A DNA stretch of 64,000 nt from Spodoptera frugiperda (GCF_023101765.2 NC_064218.1:8494001-8558000); one strand, 5' to 3'. Numbered from the stretch's first letter, positions 21,226-34,039 are shown. Notes: generated by a model not told the origin, from the letters alone. Numbers and translations: made by a program.

Positions 21226-24200
21226 AAGCTACATAGTCGCATTTAGCTACATATCAACTTTTCAATAAGATGAAATGTTCAGGAGAGCCGTTTAAACTCG
21301 TCGGTCGTCGAAAGAATACTAGGAAAATGTTTTTTTTTGCTAGGGTATAAACGCCAAAAATGTCATCGTATAGCCATGAGAGTAAGCGCATTCGAAAGAG
21401 CGGAAAATTTTACGTAGGATAGCATAATAAACTCATTTTTGACCAAAATGTCGCTTATACCATATATCCTTTCAACGGTCGATATGATGTAAAACAAGTA
21501 ATAAAAAATAGATAAACTAGTTTAAACGTTTTGGAAATACCAAATACAAACGACGATGTCGTTTAAAAAACTAAACACACGCTTTTAATCATGCGTCCTT
21601 GTCATCAGGAGAAATGTACTAATGGACTCAAACTGCATATATTTACTAGCAGACAGACCAAGGTTCTATCTATGTATCGTATCTATGCTTAGAAATCCAT
21701 CATCAGACCAGGTAAGTTGCGCCATAATATTGTTTGGTCACTTAATCATTATTATGCATAATATGTATATATAATAATTACCAAGTTTTATGTTTCTTTT
21801 TTTATATAAGCCAGTAAATGAGCAGACGGACATGGTAAGCAATCGCCGCCGCCCATGGACATCTAAAACACAGAAGGCGTTGCCTTTGGGGGGCTAGGAA
21901 TCTAAGGGTTGGTGGGGTATTGGGGATTGGGAATATTGTGAAGGGGGAGAGGCAGGGGGCAATTGGGCCTCCGGTAACCTCACTCACACAACACAACGCA
22001 AACGTTGTTTCACGTCTTTTTTTATGTAATACAACAATTAGAAGCGTAATATTGTGTAATTCTGATTATTGGATTGTTAACATACTTGTTCTATGGACAT
22101 AATAAAAATTAATACGTATTTGACTGGCACAGTACTAATTCCAACTTAGGGGGATCAAATACTGTTTTTCTTATCTTTTGTTTTTAAAACTGATCTACGA
22201 AAGTTTCAAAGTTTTTCTTATTTGAAAGTTATTCTTATACTTTGGAAAGCCTACCAAGTTTTCTTCAAGTCAAAGCAAAAACACATCGAAGTGTCCGCGT
22301 CTACGAACGTGCTACGCTGCTACGCCGTAGTAATATTGCTACGAAGTGACGTAGATGAGAACGATAAAATGATTTCTATCAGTAGTCTTCGCTTGGCTGT
22401 TGTTGTATAGCTTATTTTAGTATTTATTTATTTACGCACAGTGTAGCACAGTCTATGATGATGTTGGAATTGGAATTATGTCATCATCGTCTTTAGTAAT
22501 TATAGTCCTCTGCTGAGCCATTGGTGTTTTCCTTCTTTTTCTTGTCATAATATCTACGTTAAGCAGAGACAGAGTGGGATCAGATGTTCCATAGTAGGAA
22601 GTGGGAAATCCTTATGTTTAGTTGCCAATTTCTATAATCCTGGTACTTGAAAAACCTAGATAGCTGATATAGTTATACCTACGTATTGTAGTTTCGATAC
22701 CTACTGGTGAGAAACATGAATTATTCGCAGTCGTGACCACAGAACAAATACATAATTTATGTATAAGTAACTGATTATCTACATATACTAATATTAAAAA
22801 GCTGAACAGTTGGTTTGAACGCGCTAATCCGGAACTAAAGAATTGAATAATTACTTTTGTATTGGACTGTTATAATTAACATTAAGTAAGGCTATCGACT
22901 ACGGTCAATAGTTTCCGAACAGCCAGTAACACCACATTGAAGGAGCTAGTATAATAAAATATAAGGATAAATAATAATGGACACAAACATAGCTTCACTA
23001 GACAACTGACAGGCAGACAGACGTTATTAATATTATTATTTGCTTTGTCGTTCAAAAGTGCCTTCCTAGCTAATTTGAAATAAATAACTTTTACTTTGTT
23101 TTTGCACAAAGGTCGACTCGAAGTAAAACAATAATGTTTAATAATAATTTCTCTTTAACCAGAACGAAATTCCTGGTATTACGTGGTAAAAGATAGTACT
23201 CTTTACCTCAAGATAAAATATTTAGCTCTGGGGAATACTCATACAAATATTGTGGCTCGTTGATAACACAGAGGGCATAAGTTATCAATGTGTTTCATAT
23301 TTTTATAGGTACTTAATTACTCATTAATTGTTTAATAGTAATAATGTTGTAATTAGTTTGATAAGCTTAAATTGTTTCAATATGCAATATCATTGATTCA
23401 AACAAAGATTTAGAAACAACGCTTTCCTTGTGTTTCTTTGTACGAGTGAGGTTACCGAAGGCCCATTTACCCCCTTCCCAATCTTTAAAATCCCTGATTC
23501 CCCAACAACCGTTAAATTCCTCTGGTGCTACGGGTGTCCATGGGCGGCGGCGATTGCTTACCATCGTTTGGCGACCCCTCTGCTTGTAAACGAGCTTATA
23601 ACATAAAAAAATACCCTCATTGGTTCCATTCTTACATCCCTCATATTATTCTAGAAATATTATACTTACCTAAATAATTGTATAGTTACTGACATTTTTG
23701 ATAAGAAGAATCAAAACAAATTATATTGGGGTTTGCCATGTTTATACTACACAATCAGAATATTATTATAATTTTGTGTTTACTTTATACAATGTTTACT
23801 TTTCGAAACGTTCTTTCGTTTTACAAACTTGTAGCGCCATCTCTTGATAGATTTTGATAACTAACCAACTCACTATGACCAGGATCCGAAGTTTCGTTTA
23901 ATTTTATTGATTTACTAATGAAATTACGTAATAGAATGTTATATTTTTAATTTCAAATGAAAACTTATTTATTTATCTTCATTTAATTCGTTTATTTTTG
24001 TTCACAAAGGTTCGCAATAAATGGAATTGTAGTACGAAATTTGCGAAGTTTCGGACGAAATTTCGTTTTTCTATGAATTAGAGTAGACCTCCAGGATTTA
24101 GTTCTATGATCGTTTTGCGACAATCTTTTAGATATTTTTTATCCAGTATGTCTCCAGTCTTCTTAAGGAGCTTTAAAAGTATCTGCCACGGCTTAAACGG

Positions 24201-24327
24201 GAGGTAGCGTTGTGTTTGAACATTACAATAGTAAATATTTTTTTCTTTCTGAGTTTTTTTACATACAATAAAATCTACGTATGGTTTGTTATGGAAGAGA
24301 TCTCTCACATACTACATCTACCATATT

Positions 24328-24417
24328 TATTCACTTTGATGAGTTTCCCATATTTCGGCACTGTTGCAAGCGCCATGATCACGAATTAACTGAAACTCAT
24401 CAAAGTGAATAAACATG
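24328..24417. repeat. Short inverted repeat (MITE-like)
   Basis: ccatatttattcactttgat plus gagttt at the left is matched by the reverse complement aaactcatcaaagtgaataa plus acatgg at the right, one mismatch over about 26 bp, with a 38-bp loop. Confidence 0.65.
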
Positions 24418-24934
24418 GTAAATATCCCGTCATAAGTTGTAATAATAGTGTTAGTGACCATGTCAGTTTAAAAACTTATATCTCTTTCAATGTCTCTGTT
24501 GCTTCGTCAATGCTATCAATTCTTTTCATTGACCAAGCGACGCATCGTTCGAATTTGTGATCTACTTTATACAGAGTCATTGACTGAATGTCAATATGTA
24601 TTTTTAACTTTAAACATTGAATAACTGGTCCGGGGTACGAAATTTCTTCATTTTTGCAATCTTTAAACACAACACTACTAAAAGAACACCTTTTATATAA
24701 AAATATGGGTTACAATAAGCCAATGTTACTGCTTGAAAACTAACCCTAATAATTAAAAATAAGTTTCGAAATCAGTCCAGAAGTTCAGAGACTCAACTAT
24801 ACAACACAAAAAGAAATATTCAATTTGAACCAATAGTTCCTGAAATTAGTGCGTTCAAACAAACTACCTCTTCAGCTTTTTATATTAAGCAATTATAGTT
24901 TACTTATGTATATACATTAGTATAGGTAATTATC

Positions 24935-25285
24935 ATAGGTCGGAATTAGGTAGAGTTATTTATGTACTTGCATCGAAATGTTGATATTAATGTGGACCTT
25001 CCTGAGATTTCTAATGGACAATTCCGTGTGGCCAACAATATTACAACTAAATAATAATAAGAACGTCAGAGATAGACATAACTACAAATGTGGCAACATC
25101 TTTGGATGTCATTGATGTAAGTTTGGCAACGTCGTGTAAAAGTAGCATAAAAGTAAATAACTTTTTATTTATAAAATCACGGTATTTTTTCTGCTCTTTA
25201 AAATTAATCTCGGGATTTGAGTCTTTCGCTGTATAAAATCAGTGTAAGTACACGAATAACTCTACCTAATTCCGACCTGTGGTAA
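24935..25285. mobile_element. MITE with terminal inverted repeats of about 40 bp
   Basis: The left end aggtcggaattaggtagagt plus tattt(a/c)tgtactt matches the reverse complement of the right end, which finishes actctacctaattccgacct. No coding capacity. It lies about 80 bp upstream of the predicted gene F TATA region. Confidence 0.7.
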
Positions 25286-25363
25286 TGATTAATGTACACG
25301 ACAGGTCAAATCCTGATAAACTCAAAATGTAAATAATTACCATATTATCTCAACAATGATTAC

Positions 25364-25400
25364 TTAAATACCTAAGTATTGGAGGCTGCTCTCTCAGTTC
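25364..25400 (+). promoter_or_regulatory. Core promoter of gene F
   Basis: A variant TATA (TTAAATA, 25364-25370) lies 32 bp before the A (25396) of ctcTCAGTtc. The spacing matches genes A, C, D and E although the leader sequence does not. Confidence 0.5.
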
Positions 25401-25449
25401 ATAAACAGACGTGAAGTGTGTCGGACCTGGTGTCAAGTTTGGAAGCACC

Positions 25450-27719
25450 ATGAAAGTCATTGTAAGTTCATATTTCTTAAATATGTTTAAATAGCTTTGT
25501 CTGTATTTTTATTTCTGTATTTTCTTTTGCATTTATTATTTTGATATTGAATTTCGTTAGATGTTTTTTAAATAAATAAAATCCGTTTATAATCACAATT
25601 TTCATACAAATTAGTTGCCGGGGCTTCCCAGAAAGTAATCCGAAGATACTTGTGATGGAATTTTTTTGTACAAAACATATCGTCACGACTTTTATTCCCG
25701 CAGGGGTAGGCAGAGGTGCACATTATGGCATGTAATGCCGCTGTGCAATCTACACCCACTTTTCACAATTTATGTCGTAAGTCCCATGTAATAGATGGTG
25801 AGCCTATTGCCATAAACTGGGCACAATTCCGGTTTCCGTGCGTAATAAAATGAGAAATTTTCGAAAAACCGTAAAAAGCCCAGTGTTACTTTGGCCAACC
25901 CGGGAATCGAATCCGAGACCCCTTGCCCGGCAGTCGCACTTGCAACCACTCGGCCAACGAGGCAGACAGTTTTTTTTGTATTAAATACGTGTTTTATTTA
26001 ATTTTAATTGAAAATATTGAGATTAATTTTCAATTATCTTTTTGAGAAGGAATTAAACGTCATCCTTATTTTTTAGGGTTCAGTAGTAAGCAAGGAATTA
26101 TACAATTATCTAAAATAGCTTTTATAAAATTGAAGATACTCATCCGTATATTAAAATGAAATTGTTTGTGTGTTATTAATATGACATGTTTTTGTTTCAG
26201 ACATGCTGCATATTAATTATTGTTACCATCACGGCGCAATGCTATGGTTAGTTTGTATGTGCACATATTTTTGATACCTGTTAATACTAAAATGAACTAA
26301 TGTATAAAGAAAGGGTATTTAAGCCCATAGCCTTCGACTCGGTAGATCAGCTCTTTATAAATACAGTTTATTAGAGAATTTTCTAGTTTAACATGGGTGT
26401 CTTCAAAGCCCGAGTGAATAGGTTGCTTATGGGCAGACGTGCTCCACCGTAGGCCGCATCATCACTTACCATCAGGCGAGATAGCAGCCAAACATCGGCC
26501 CATTTAACATAAAAAAATCGAATGTCTCATTTATAAGGTCCACGTAACATGTGGTATTCTAGTAGAATACTTGTTAATTAATCAATTCATGATTTCGTAT
26601 CGTCAACCTATTAAAAATAATTAAGGAGCTACGAACTGCCTAGCGGGTTATTGGGGCTCCGGCTCGAAAATCATTGTTAGGTACGGTGGTTTTTAGTCAG
26701 TAAGACACTACCTCTCGCCTCGCCCTAGCCTGCCCTAGGCGACAGAAGTCATTGAATGATTTTCCCCACTCAAACAAGAACTTATTATAAATTGCGTTTT
26801 TTAATATATTTACGGGTGAATGAACAGTTGATGTAAGGGGATGGAACATAACATTGACAAACTATGTCAAAGTTTACATTAACTATAATTCTATTCACTT
26901 GATTTGACTTGTCCTGTGTTTATACCATTAGTTTACTAGGGTACAGATGTTAAACTATTCTGTTTACTACATCACTGCTTAATTACAAAACTAACTAAAA
27001 AAATAATTATTCCAGGTATAATCAATATCAGAGTAGACGACTCACATTTGTCTACTCAGTATAGCTATGAAAACCAAAGACCTCAGAATACGGATACTTA
27101 TCCACAGCAATTTGAGGACAGAACCACAAAGTTACCAGAACAGCGACCTCAATCAAATCGGCCGAGACAACCAACCAATAACGTGGATCAGATGACTGAA
27201 CGAGGCGGGGGTAATACGAGGGTGCCGACCTATCACAATCAGATGACTGAACGCGTCCCATCACAGCGACCAATCAACCAACCAAACTCTCGCGACACTA
27301 CAACCAATCCAACGACACATAGGGTTTCTGATCTTCCAGAACAGGAAGAACAGCGACCAATACATAGGAATAGAGTAGTTGCAAAAACAAACACTGTAGT
27401 TGCCAATGGAAATTCAATAGTCACTGTCGTAGATGACAATGGAAATGTGGTCTCGTATAACACGGGTGGTCGACCAGTTTACCAGCATAGGCACACTTAT
27501 AGTAACTCTTTTGATACATACCAACCTAGGCCTACAACTGAACCTAGGCGTCCTTACCAACCTGACTCTAGACAGTGGACTGGTTACAGATCTAACCCTC
27601 CATTCCAACATGAACAAACATACGATGGTGGTAATGGAGGTTTGTACGTCAGCCAATCAATGAATACTGGAGGCCCTTATCCAAATTACTTCCACAACTA
27701 TGTTCATATCCCAAATTAG
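25450..27719 (+). CDS. Gene F: secreted Asn/Gln/Arg/Pro-rich protein
   Basis: Exon 1 is 25450-25461 (ATGAAAGTCATT, MKVI, gtaagt), exon 2 26201-26246 (46 nt, TCCILIIVTITAQCY) and exon 3 27016-27719. Phases are 0 and 1. The product is 253 residues. The signal peptide ends about residue 19-20. The mature chain has no cysteine in exon 3 and is rich in N, Q, R, P, T and Y. A duplicated (D/N)QMTER motif lies in the first third. One hydrophobic segment NGNSIVTVVDDNGNVVSY lies near the middle, then Arg/Pro/Tyr-rich sequence ending YFHNYVHIPN. Intron 1 carries a family II SINE. The signal resembles those of small silk-gland and sericin-type proteins, but that is only a resemblance. A repeat starts directly after the stop; candidate AATAAA signals lie near 28231-28245. 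Confidence 0.82.
25680..25967 (-). mobile_element. tRNA-derived SINE, family II, in gene F intron 1
   Basis: On the minus strand, tgcctcgttggccgagtggt head, B box gattcgattcccgg, end gggaataaaagtcgtgacg. Confidence 0.8.
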
Positions 27720-27722
27720 TAT

Positions 27723-28160
27723 CTTTTTTTTTGAGGGGGGAAAGTCATCCAATGACTTCTCCCGCCTTGAGCGAGGCGGGAGGTAGTGTCAGACTCTTAC
27801 TGAATAAAAACCACCCCGTACCTTCTCCTGCTTTGAGCCGGAGCCCCGGTAACCATCTCATATTGGTATCTACAAGTCACATCACATCAACAGCTTATTA
27901 GTAGCCACTGCTGTCCAAAGCCCCTTCTCAAATAAAAAAAATAATAATTGTTCAATGCAGGTTGGCGATTTCAAACTCATAACTAGAAATTATAAATCTA
28001 GGTTTCCTCATGATGTTTTCTTTAACCGGTTTGTCAGTGTTGTCTTAATAAACTTAGAAAGTACATACAACTTAGAAAAAGTCACAATTGTAGGTTTCGA
28101 ACCCGCATCCTCATGTATAAGAAGCGGGAGTCTTAAACCTTCTGGCCACCACAAAATTTC
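27723..28160 (+). repeat. Dispersed repeats abutting the gene F stop codon
   Basis: tttttttttgaggggggaaa and gtcatccaatgacttctccc begin 3-10 nt after the gene F stop. This is an abundant family with other copies at about 33850-34005 (-), 34410-34540, 42060-42170, 43230-43335 (-), 45640-45710, 47680-47850, 48355-48550 and 53735-53890. A second repeat with tRNA-like ends (minus strand gcgggttcgaaacctacaat) follows at about 27860-28160. Confidence 0.65.
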
Positions 28161-28567
28161 TTGTGTAATTTTTTTAAGGTTGTGTAAGGTTCTAAAATTG
28201 CGAAACGTCTATAGGTGCCATGTATTAATACGTTTTTATAAATAAATAAATATTAATCCAGCATATGAATGTTTGTTTTAATTTTAACTACTATATTTCA
28301 AGTTGGGAAATCATTTGACTTATTTTATATTTAAAGATATATTATCATTGTACGGATGACTACACTTCAATGTACTAACTACACTAACTCGTACAAAGAT
28401 CAGAAAACATGTTAAAGTGGGCGCTAATATTATGATCGATGCGCCTACAACATACTTTATAGCAGACATTTTCTATGTTACATGAAACTATAGAAGTAAA
28501 CTGATAAAAGTTCCGATAATCACTTTTATGCGAAAATTTATATTTTAGGAGCTTTGATTTTCTATTT

Positions 28568-28775
28568 CTTTAAAAAAATGTTCGTTGCCACTTACTAGGA
28601 TTTCCTCTTGTGTCGTGGGTGCGTTTACAAACAGACAAATTCACATACACATGACACCCAGATCCGGAACAACAATTTGTGGATCACACAAAGAGTTGCT
28701 TCGTGCGGGAATCGAACCTGCTACACTTTGCGCGGTAGCCGGTCGCCCAGCCACCACACTAACTGTGCAGTCAGT
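28568..28775 (-). mobile_element. tRNA-derived SINE, family I
   Basis: Reverse orientation: gactgcacagttagtgtggt head, caggttcgattcccgcacga B-box region, body atccacaaattgttgttccg. Followed at about 28855-29180 by a reverse copy of the ggcggcggcgattacttacc repeat. Confidence 0.78.
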
Positions 28776-29371
28776 TTTCTATGCCCATGGAGTGACGGCG
28801 GCGCCTATGAGGTGCTTGACTATGGCGCTCTCTGGGTCTTATGCGCCTCCGAGTACACAATATGGGACAACACAAGTGTGGGAGAGCCATGTTTCGGCAC
28901 GAATGGGCCGGCTCGACCGGAGTAATACCACGGCCTCACAGAAAACCGACGTGAAACAACGCTTGCGTTGTGTTTTGTTGTGTGAGTGAGGTTACCGGAG
29001 GCCCAATTACCCCCCTTCCCAATCTTCCCCATCCCCATTCCCGAACAACAACCCTTAAATTCCTAACTCCCAAAAAGCCGGTAACGCACTTGTAAAGCCT
29101 CTAATGTTTCAAGTGTCCATGGGCGGCGGCGATTACTTACCATCAGGTAATACGTCTGCTCGATTACCGGCATGTCCCATAAAAAAAAAAAAAATATACC
29201 TGACCACTTCTTTAAGACAAGGTGTAAGGTAAAGAAAAAACAATAATGAAATAGCTGCAGCTAAATTATAATGCTCTACAAAGTAAAACTAAGTACATAC
29301 ATAGATACGTTTGCAATACAAAAAGTAAGAGAAATCGGTGTGCTTTGGTCTAAAATGGTTTACAATATTAT

Positions 29372-31076
29372 TTAACTTTTTCCATCTTGGGTTGACTTGG
29401 CATCTGGCTTGGGTATTTCCTTGGGTAAGTCTAGTCTGCCGTCAGTACGGGATGTGTCGGGGTGGCCATCTGGGCGAGGGGGGGGAGCTTGGGCGTCATG
29501 GCGGATGCTATCCTTGGGGGGCTCGGGGGCCTTCATATTGGGGGGCATCTCTGCGCAAGCGGCCAGCGCCACCAACACCAGCAAGCAGACGAACATCTGT
29601 TGGCAGAAAATAAGTATTATTTATTGTTGCAAAGGTTTATGAAAGACATACCTACCGCCCGAATTGGGGATATCTTCCTTTTTTGGAATAGGTTAATGAT
29701 TTGTAAATTAGTTGTATTGTTTGCTTTTTTATGGCAAATGATGTTTCGTAAGCTCGAAGTAATGCGTACGCAATACGCATTACTTAAACTAATTAGTTGG
29801 AACCGCGAAAAATACATATACTCAATACCCAATTCTTTATTTGTTTTCTACATGTAAGACTTAGGTAGTAATAAACATTTATAAAGATAGTTAGGATACA
29901 AAGTGGACGTGGCTCCTATTAGGCACAGCAAAATAAGTTGTATAGCCTATTTAATGGACTCTGGTTCTGGACATTTTGAAAACCTTTTACAAAATATTTC
30001 CTGAAGCTTATACACTCATATCAGGCGCCCCTAATTGTTTTTGGTGACGCTGCTACTCTAGGGGCTGTCAGGCACACGCATCTTGCGACGGTGGCGGCGT
30101 CCCTCTATAATCAGGTGCCCTAGGCATTTGCCTAGTTTGCAGAGCAGTCTAAAACTAAGTATCTATCTAATACCTGCAACTTAAATCAGAGCAATGGATA
30201 CTGAATACAATTGCTCTTATGTATCTATCTATTTCAATTATTATTAATTAATACTACTCATACACTCTTAGCCACACAATAATATAAGAATATTTTTAAC
30301 TGATTTGTGATGATATCTATGATATGATATCGGGATACCCGAGAACTACGTGTTGAAGGATGCCAGCCTAGTATTTAGAGGGCACTGAATAGTTGTTTAA
30401 AATTAATTTATCAGTGCCTTATTTGGTGGTTATATAGAAGTACCCAACTAATGTTCACAGAAGGAGGAGTCGGCAACCCAATCCCTCTTGCTCTACACCA
30501 GGGTCTGAACAAATGCCGACTACATCCGTGAGGACACGGCGGTATATAGCCTATGCAGAGCACACCACCACCATGTCCTCCGGGCAGTCCTCGCGGAGAT
30601 TACACCCAGGCGTTACCTTCTGCCCTAACAGAAACAGGAACCTACCAAAGTTCTCATGTCCGGTAAGCACCTGCGTCAGGCAATAGGTGAGGATGCCGTG
30701 GCACCTCTTAAGCCACTCATCAATGAGGGGACAAGGTACTTATAATATTTTTCATTATCAAAACCCAAAATTGATAAATACTGCTCATATTCAAAGTAAC
30801 ACCTACATTTTCTTTTTTTTTTCTTTAGAAAAAAACGAGTGAACCTATTGCAGTACACCACGCACAATTATTCTGGATTCCAGGCTATTATACTAAGAAT
30901 ATTCGAAAATCCCCAACAATTCTTTTCCCGACCCGAACACTTAGGTACCACCATCTTAATCGACAGTCGCATGTTCGACTAATCAACCAACAAGGCCTGA
31001 TAAATAAAAAAAGAAAAGCAAATAATAAAGAAAATAGAAATGCCACTATACATACACTTACCCCCAGGCGAGACAT
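29372..31076 (-). CDS. Gene G: small secreted Pro/Asp-rich protein
   Basis: Exon 1 is 31062-31076 (ATGTCTCGCCTGGGG, MSRLG, gtaagt donor); exon 2 is 29372-29596, beginning after ttttctgccaacag. Intron phase is 0. The product is 79 residues. The signal peptide is split across the intron like the other cluster genes (MSRLG then MFVCLLVLVALAACA), with predicted cleavage about residue 20. The mature 59-residue chain is hydrophilic and Pro/Asp/Lys-rich (EMPPNMKAPEPPKDSIRHD ... ending KSTQDGKS), without cysteine. Unlike A-F the second exon carries both the signal and the mature part. The exon is GC-rich compared with its AT-rich surroundings. The intron contains a degenerate retroelement fragment (about 30450-30740). 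Function unknown. Confidence 0.75.
30450..30740. mobile_element. Degenerate retroelement fragment in gene G intron
   Basis: GC-richer stretch (aggaggagtcggcaacccaa to cttaagccactcatcaatga) that looks like decayed retrotransposon coding sequence, with no intact frame. Class not assigned. Confidence 0.35.
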
Positions 31077-31106
31077 CTTGGACGATATTTAACAAAATCT
31101 AATTAC

Positions 31107-31142
31107 TGACTGACTTCTGAAGAATACAAGGGCCCTTTTATA
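31107..31142 (-). promoter_or_regulatory. Core promoter of gene G
   Basis: Minus-strand TATAAAA at 31136-31142 followed by overlapping TCAGTCAGT initiators with A at 31111 and 31107, giving spacings of 31 and 35 bp. Confidence 0.6.
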
Positions 31143-32547
31143 GTACTTTCCAACATAAACAAATGTACCACTTATTTCCACTTACGTCACTTATAATGGA
31201 TCGAAGCAGAAAAAACTAGTCATTGCGGACATTTAATACAATGGATTGTATAGGATACGAGTCTATAGCATTGTCAATCAAGATTCTTATGAGCAATTAT
31301 TTAATTATAATCATCCTTCGTTATGTATGTCGCATAGAAATGTAGGTCTCATATCTAACTGCTCTCAAACGGCCAATTTCAATAACCTATTTATCTGTAG
31401 ATTTGCCTACTAGAGATACAATTTTAACACATTCTGTATGGAGCTGATGTCAAAATGGGAGAGCCTTCTTTCGGCATGAATGGGTCAACTCGACCGGAGT
31501 GTAACCACGGCCTCACAGAAAACCGACGTGAAACAACTTGCGTTGTGTTTCGTGGTGTGGCTGAGGTTACCGGAGGCCCAATTACAACCCTTCCCAATAT
31601 TCCTAATCCCTGATTCCCCAACAACACTTAAATTTCTAGCCGGCAACGCACTTGTAAAGCCTCTGGTGTTTTGGATGGCCTTGGGCATCCGTCCAATTAA
31701 AAATGCATCTCCGAAATGTTTAACTTACGTGCATAACGCTCGAATGACTGCACCAAAATAATAAATGAATTTTGTTTAAAATAATTGACTAATGCACCGG
31801 GTAAGGTAAGGAATAGTACTCGAGCAAAGCCGGAACAGCTCACTAGCACTTATCACACTAATATTATACATGTAAAAGTTTATTTCTATGTTTGGATGTT
31901 TAGCCGTCAATCACGCTGAAACTACTGAACGGATTTTGATGAAATTTGGTATACAGATCGGGTATAAGCTGACTTAGGTGATAAGATATATTTTTATTCT
32001 ACGAGAACGTCCTTTATCCCATGGGAACGTGGGCAAAGGCGCTGGCAGAAACTATAATAATGGCCATTGTTGCGATTTTCACATTTCTGTACTGTATAAG
32101 TAACGTTTTCTGATCTTCAAACCGATGGTTTCACTATCTAATAGCACAAAAACTGCATATTTAATCAGTCTCTATGTGGAAGTCACTATGTATAGGATTC
32201 TGAGTCCTGATAAGCATGATTGGTCCATTTATCAAGAACTGCACCAAATTGGAAATTTATCAAAGCAATCATACGAAAACAATATTACGAAATTCACAAA
32301 TAAAATCGGCAATTATCTCCAATTCAGGAACGCTTGGTTTCAATAAAAGGCATAAAGAAAGAATAAATTGTCTGTTTATTTAGAATTTAGTTAATTACAA
32401 GGCTGCTAATACAAGAATATCAATTTAAAAATCCGGAAAAGTTATTGAGATACATTACACTGATGCAATAGTAAGTTGAACTTTATTTTATTTTGAAAAT
32501 TTTTCAAAAATAGTAGGTTTCTGGGAAGGCTTTTGGTGTTACGTCGC
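31143..32547. other. Intergenic region between gene G and the gene H terminal exons
   Basis: Holds a reverse copy of the abundant ggccttgggcatccg-type repeat (about 31440-31690) and a Helitron-like/LINE-derived stretch at 31865-32070 (aaactactgaacggattttg to cccatgggaacgtgggcaaa). A plus-strand frame of 73 codons (32125-32346) is also present. It begins with ATG and has a protein-like composition but no recognised domain, signal peptide or splice support, so it is only noted. Confidence 0.45.
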
Positions 32548-32579
32548 TCATTTGCCGCCGCGAAGGGCAGGGTCGTTGT
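32548..32579 (-). CDS. Second terminal exon of gene H (alternative or relic)
   Basis: A cttgtttttcag acceptor is followed by 32 nt encoding (Y)NDPALRGGK and a TGA stop. The length and phase are identical to the terminal exon at 34171-34202, whose product is (Y)NNPLARGGK. Splicing from the exon at 34754-34798 would stay in frame. Two overlapping AATAAA signals (minus strand, 32482-32492) lie just downstream. Either this is an alternative last exon of gene H giving a slightly different C terminus, or it is the remains of a duplicated gene end. The preserved splice site, frame and stop favour use, but expression data are needed to decide. Confidence 0.6.
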
Positions 32580-32995
32580 CTGAAAAACAAGAGGAAACAT
32601 AAATAAACACGGAATGATAAGAGAAGGAGGGAAGGGAGGCCTTCGCCCTGCAGTGGGACGATCACGGCTGATTTAATTTATTCATTCGTTCATTCATAGA
32701 TGATGACATATCACAGAACCTGTTTCTTTGAGGTACCATATAATCGACTGATTGCCAGAGTGATTTTAGTCAGTGTGGGAGAGCCATGCTTCGCCGGCAA
32801 CGCACGCCTAACGCCTCTGGTGTTTCAAGTTTCAAGTGTCCATGGGCGGCGGCGATTGCTTACCATCAGGTAATACGTCTGCTCGATTACCGGGGTGTTT
32901 CATAAAAAAAAAAATATTTGCCTGTCGTTCAAAAGTGCCTTCTGTCAAAACTCTAACCTTGGGGTAATTTGAGCATTGATGACATGGATTTTTTT

Positions 32996-33242
32996 TATAG
33001 CGCCATTCGCACATTATGGCACGTAATGCCACTGTATACTGTACACTCACTTTTCACTATTTATATTGTAAGTCCCATGTAATATAAACCTATTACCGGG
33101 CACATTTCCAGACCCCGTGCTACTACTGAGAAATTTTCGAAAAACCGAAAATTCCCAGCAATACTTCCCCCGACTTGGGAATCGAACCCGAGACCCCTTA
33201 CCAGGTAGTCGCACTTGCAACCACTCGGCCAACGAGGCAGTC
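32996..33242 (-). mobile_element. tRNA-derived SINE, family II
   Basis: Reverse orientation: gactgcctcgttggccgagt head, gggttcgattcccaa B-box region, gaaaatttctcagtagtagc body. The 3' end is replaced by other sequence near 33000. Confidence 0.78.
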
Positions 33243-34039
33243 AAGATATGCATTTTCTTCTAGGAATCGAACCCGTGACTCGTGTCGAGGTACTTTTAAA
33301 GTTGCTCTTGCTACCAATGCATTATAATTAAAATAAGCCTGAGTACAGTTTTTATGCAATGCCTTTGGTATTTTCTACTCTTTAGCGGAGAGCGGCAAAC
33401 ATTAAGGTATTTCTAATTGCTTGAGGCATTTTTCATATTATTCATAGAATTTATTTAAGACAATCTTCTATGATTGTAATTAACTATAATTTCTTTATGA
33501 GTATGTTCGAAAATATTAGCCCTCATACCAAATAAATACAAATGTTATGTAGAAAGAAAATAAGTGCAATCACTGGGGCATTAAAAATGCCATTGTTTCA
33601 TAGAAGGTAGTAAGTTGTTTGTCTATGAGTGTAACATGTGTGTATGTAGAAATAGAAATCATTTATTTGCATTGAATACTAGGTATGTGTATTGGATGCC
33701 AATCTATAAATATTAAGATCAATCGCAATATTTATTGTTAAGTGCAAAACTACAATCTAAACGGGATTTGTTTTAGAGAAAGCGTTTCTCAAGGAAAACT
33801 AGAAAATGGAGAAAGGACCAAGAATGTGTAAAAATAGCACACGAGCGAAGCCGAATCGGATTGCTAGGTTACCGGGGCTCCGGCTCGAAAAGCAGGAATA
33901 AGAACGGGGTGGTTTCTAGTCAGTAAAAGTCTGACACTCCCTCTCGCCTCGCCAAAAGCGAGAGAAGTCATTAAATGATTATCCCCCCTCAAAAAAAGAC
34001 AAGAATAAAAGTCAAAAGTAGAAATACAAGGAGATACTG

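Larger units (their letters stand above)
21226..25363. other. Intergenic region between genes E and F
   Basis: Contains copies of the ggtaagcaatcgccgccgcc repeat at about 21805-22015 (+) and 23440-23590 (-). A short repeat shared with 17780-17845 (gctacgctgctacg) lies at 22290-22370. Two MITEs are at 24328-24417 and 24935-25285. Two small minus-strand frames (24078-24308 and 24476-24670) look fairly protein-like but have no ATG start, splice evidence or recognised domain, so they are not called as genes. I see nothing in 22420-23360. Confidence 0.5.

Noticed and set aside
24078..24670. Two neighbouring minus-strand frames with protein-like composition
   Set aside because: No ATG start, separated by an inverted repeat, no splice-compatible partner; one runs into a MITE end. 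Left unannotated but could be a decayed gene.
32125..32346. 73-codon plus-strand frame
   Set aside because: Starts with ATG but has no signal peptide, domain or promoter, and sits next to TE-derived sequence.
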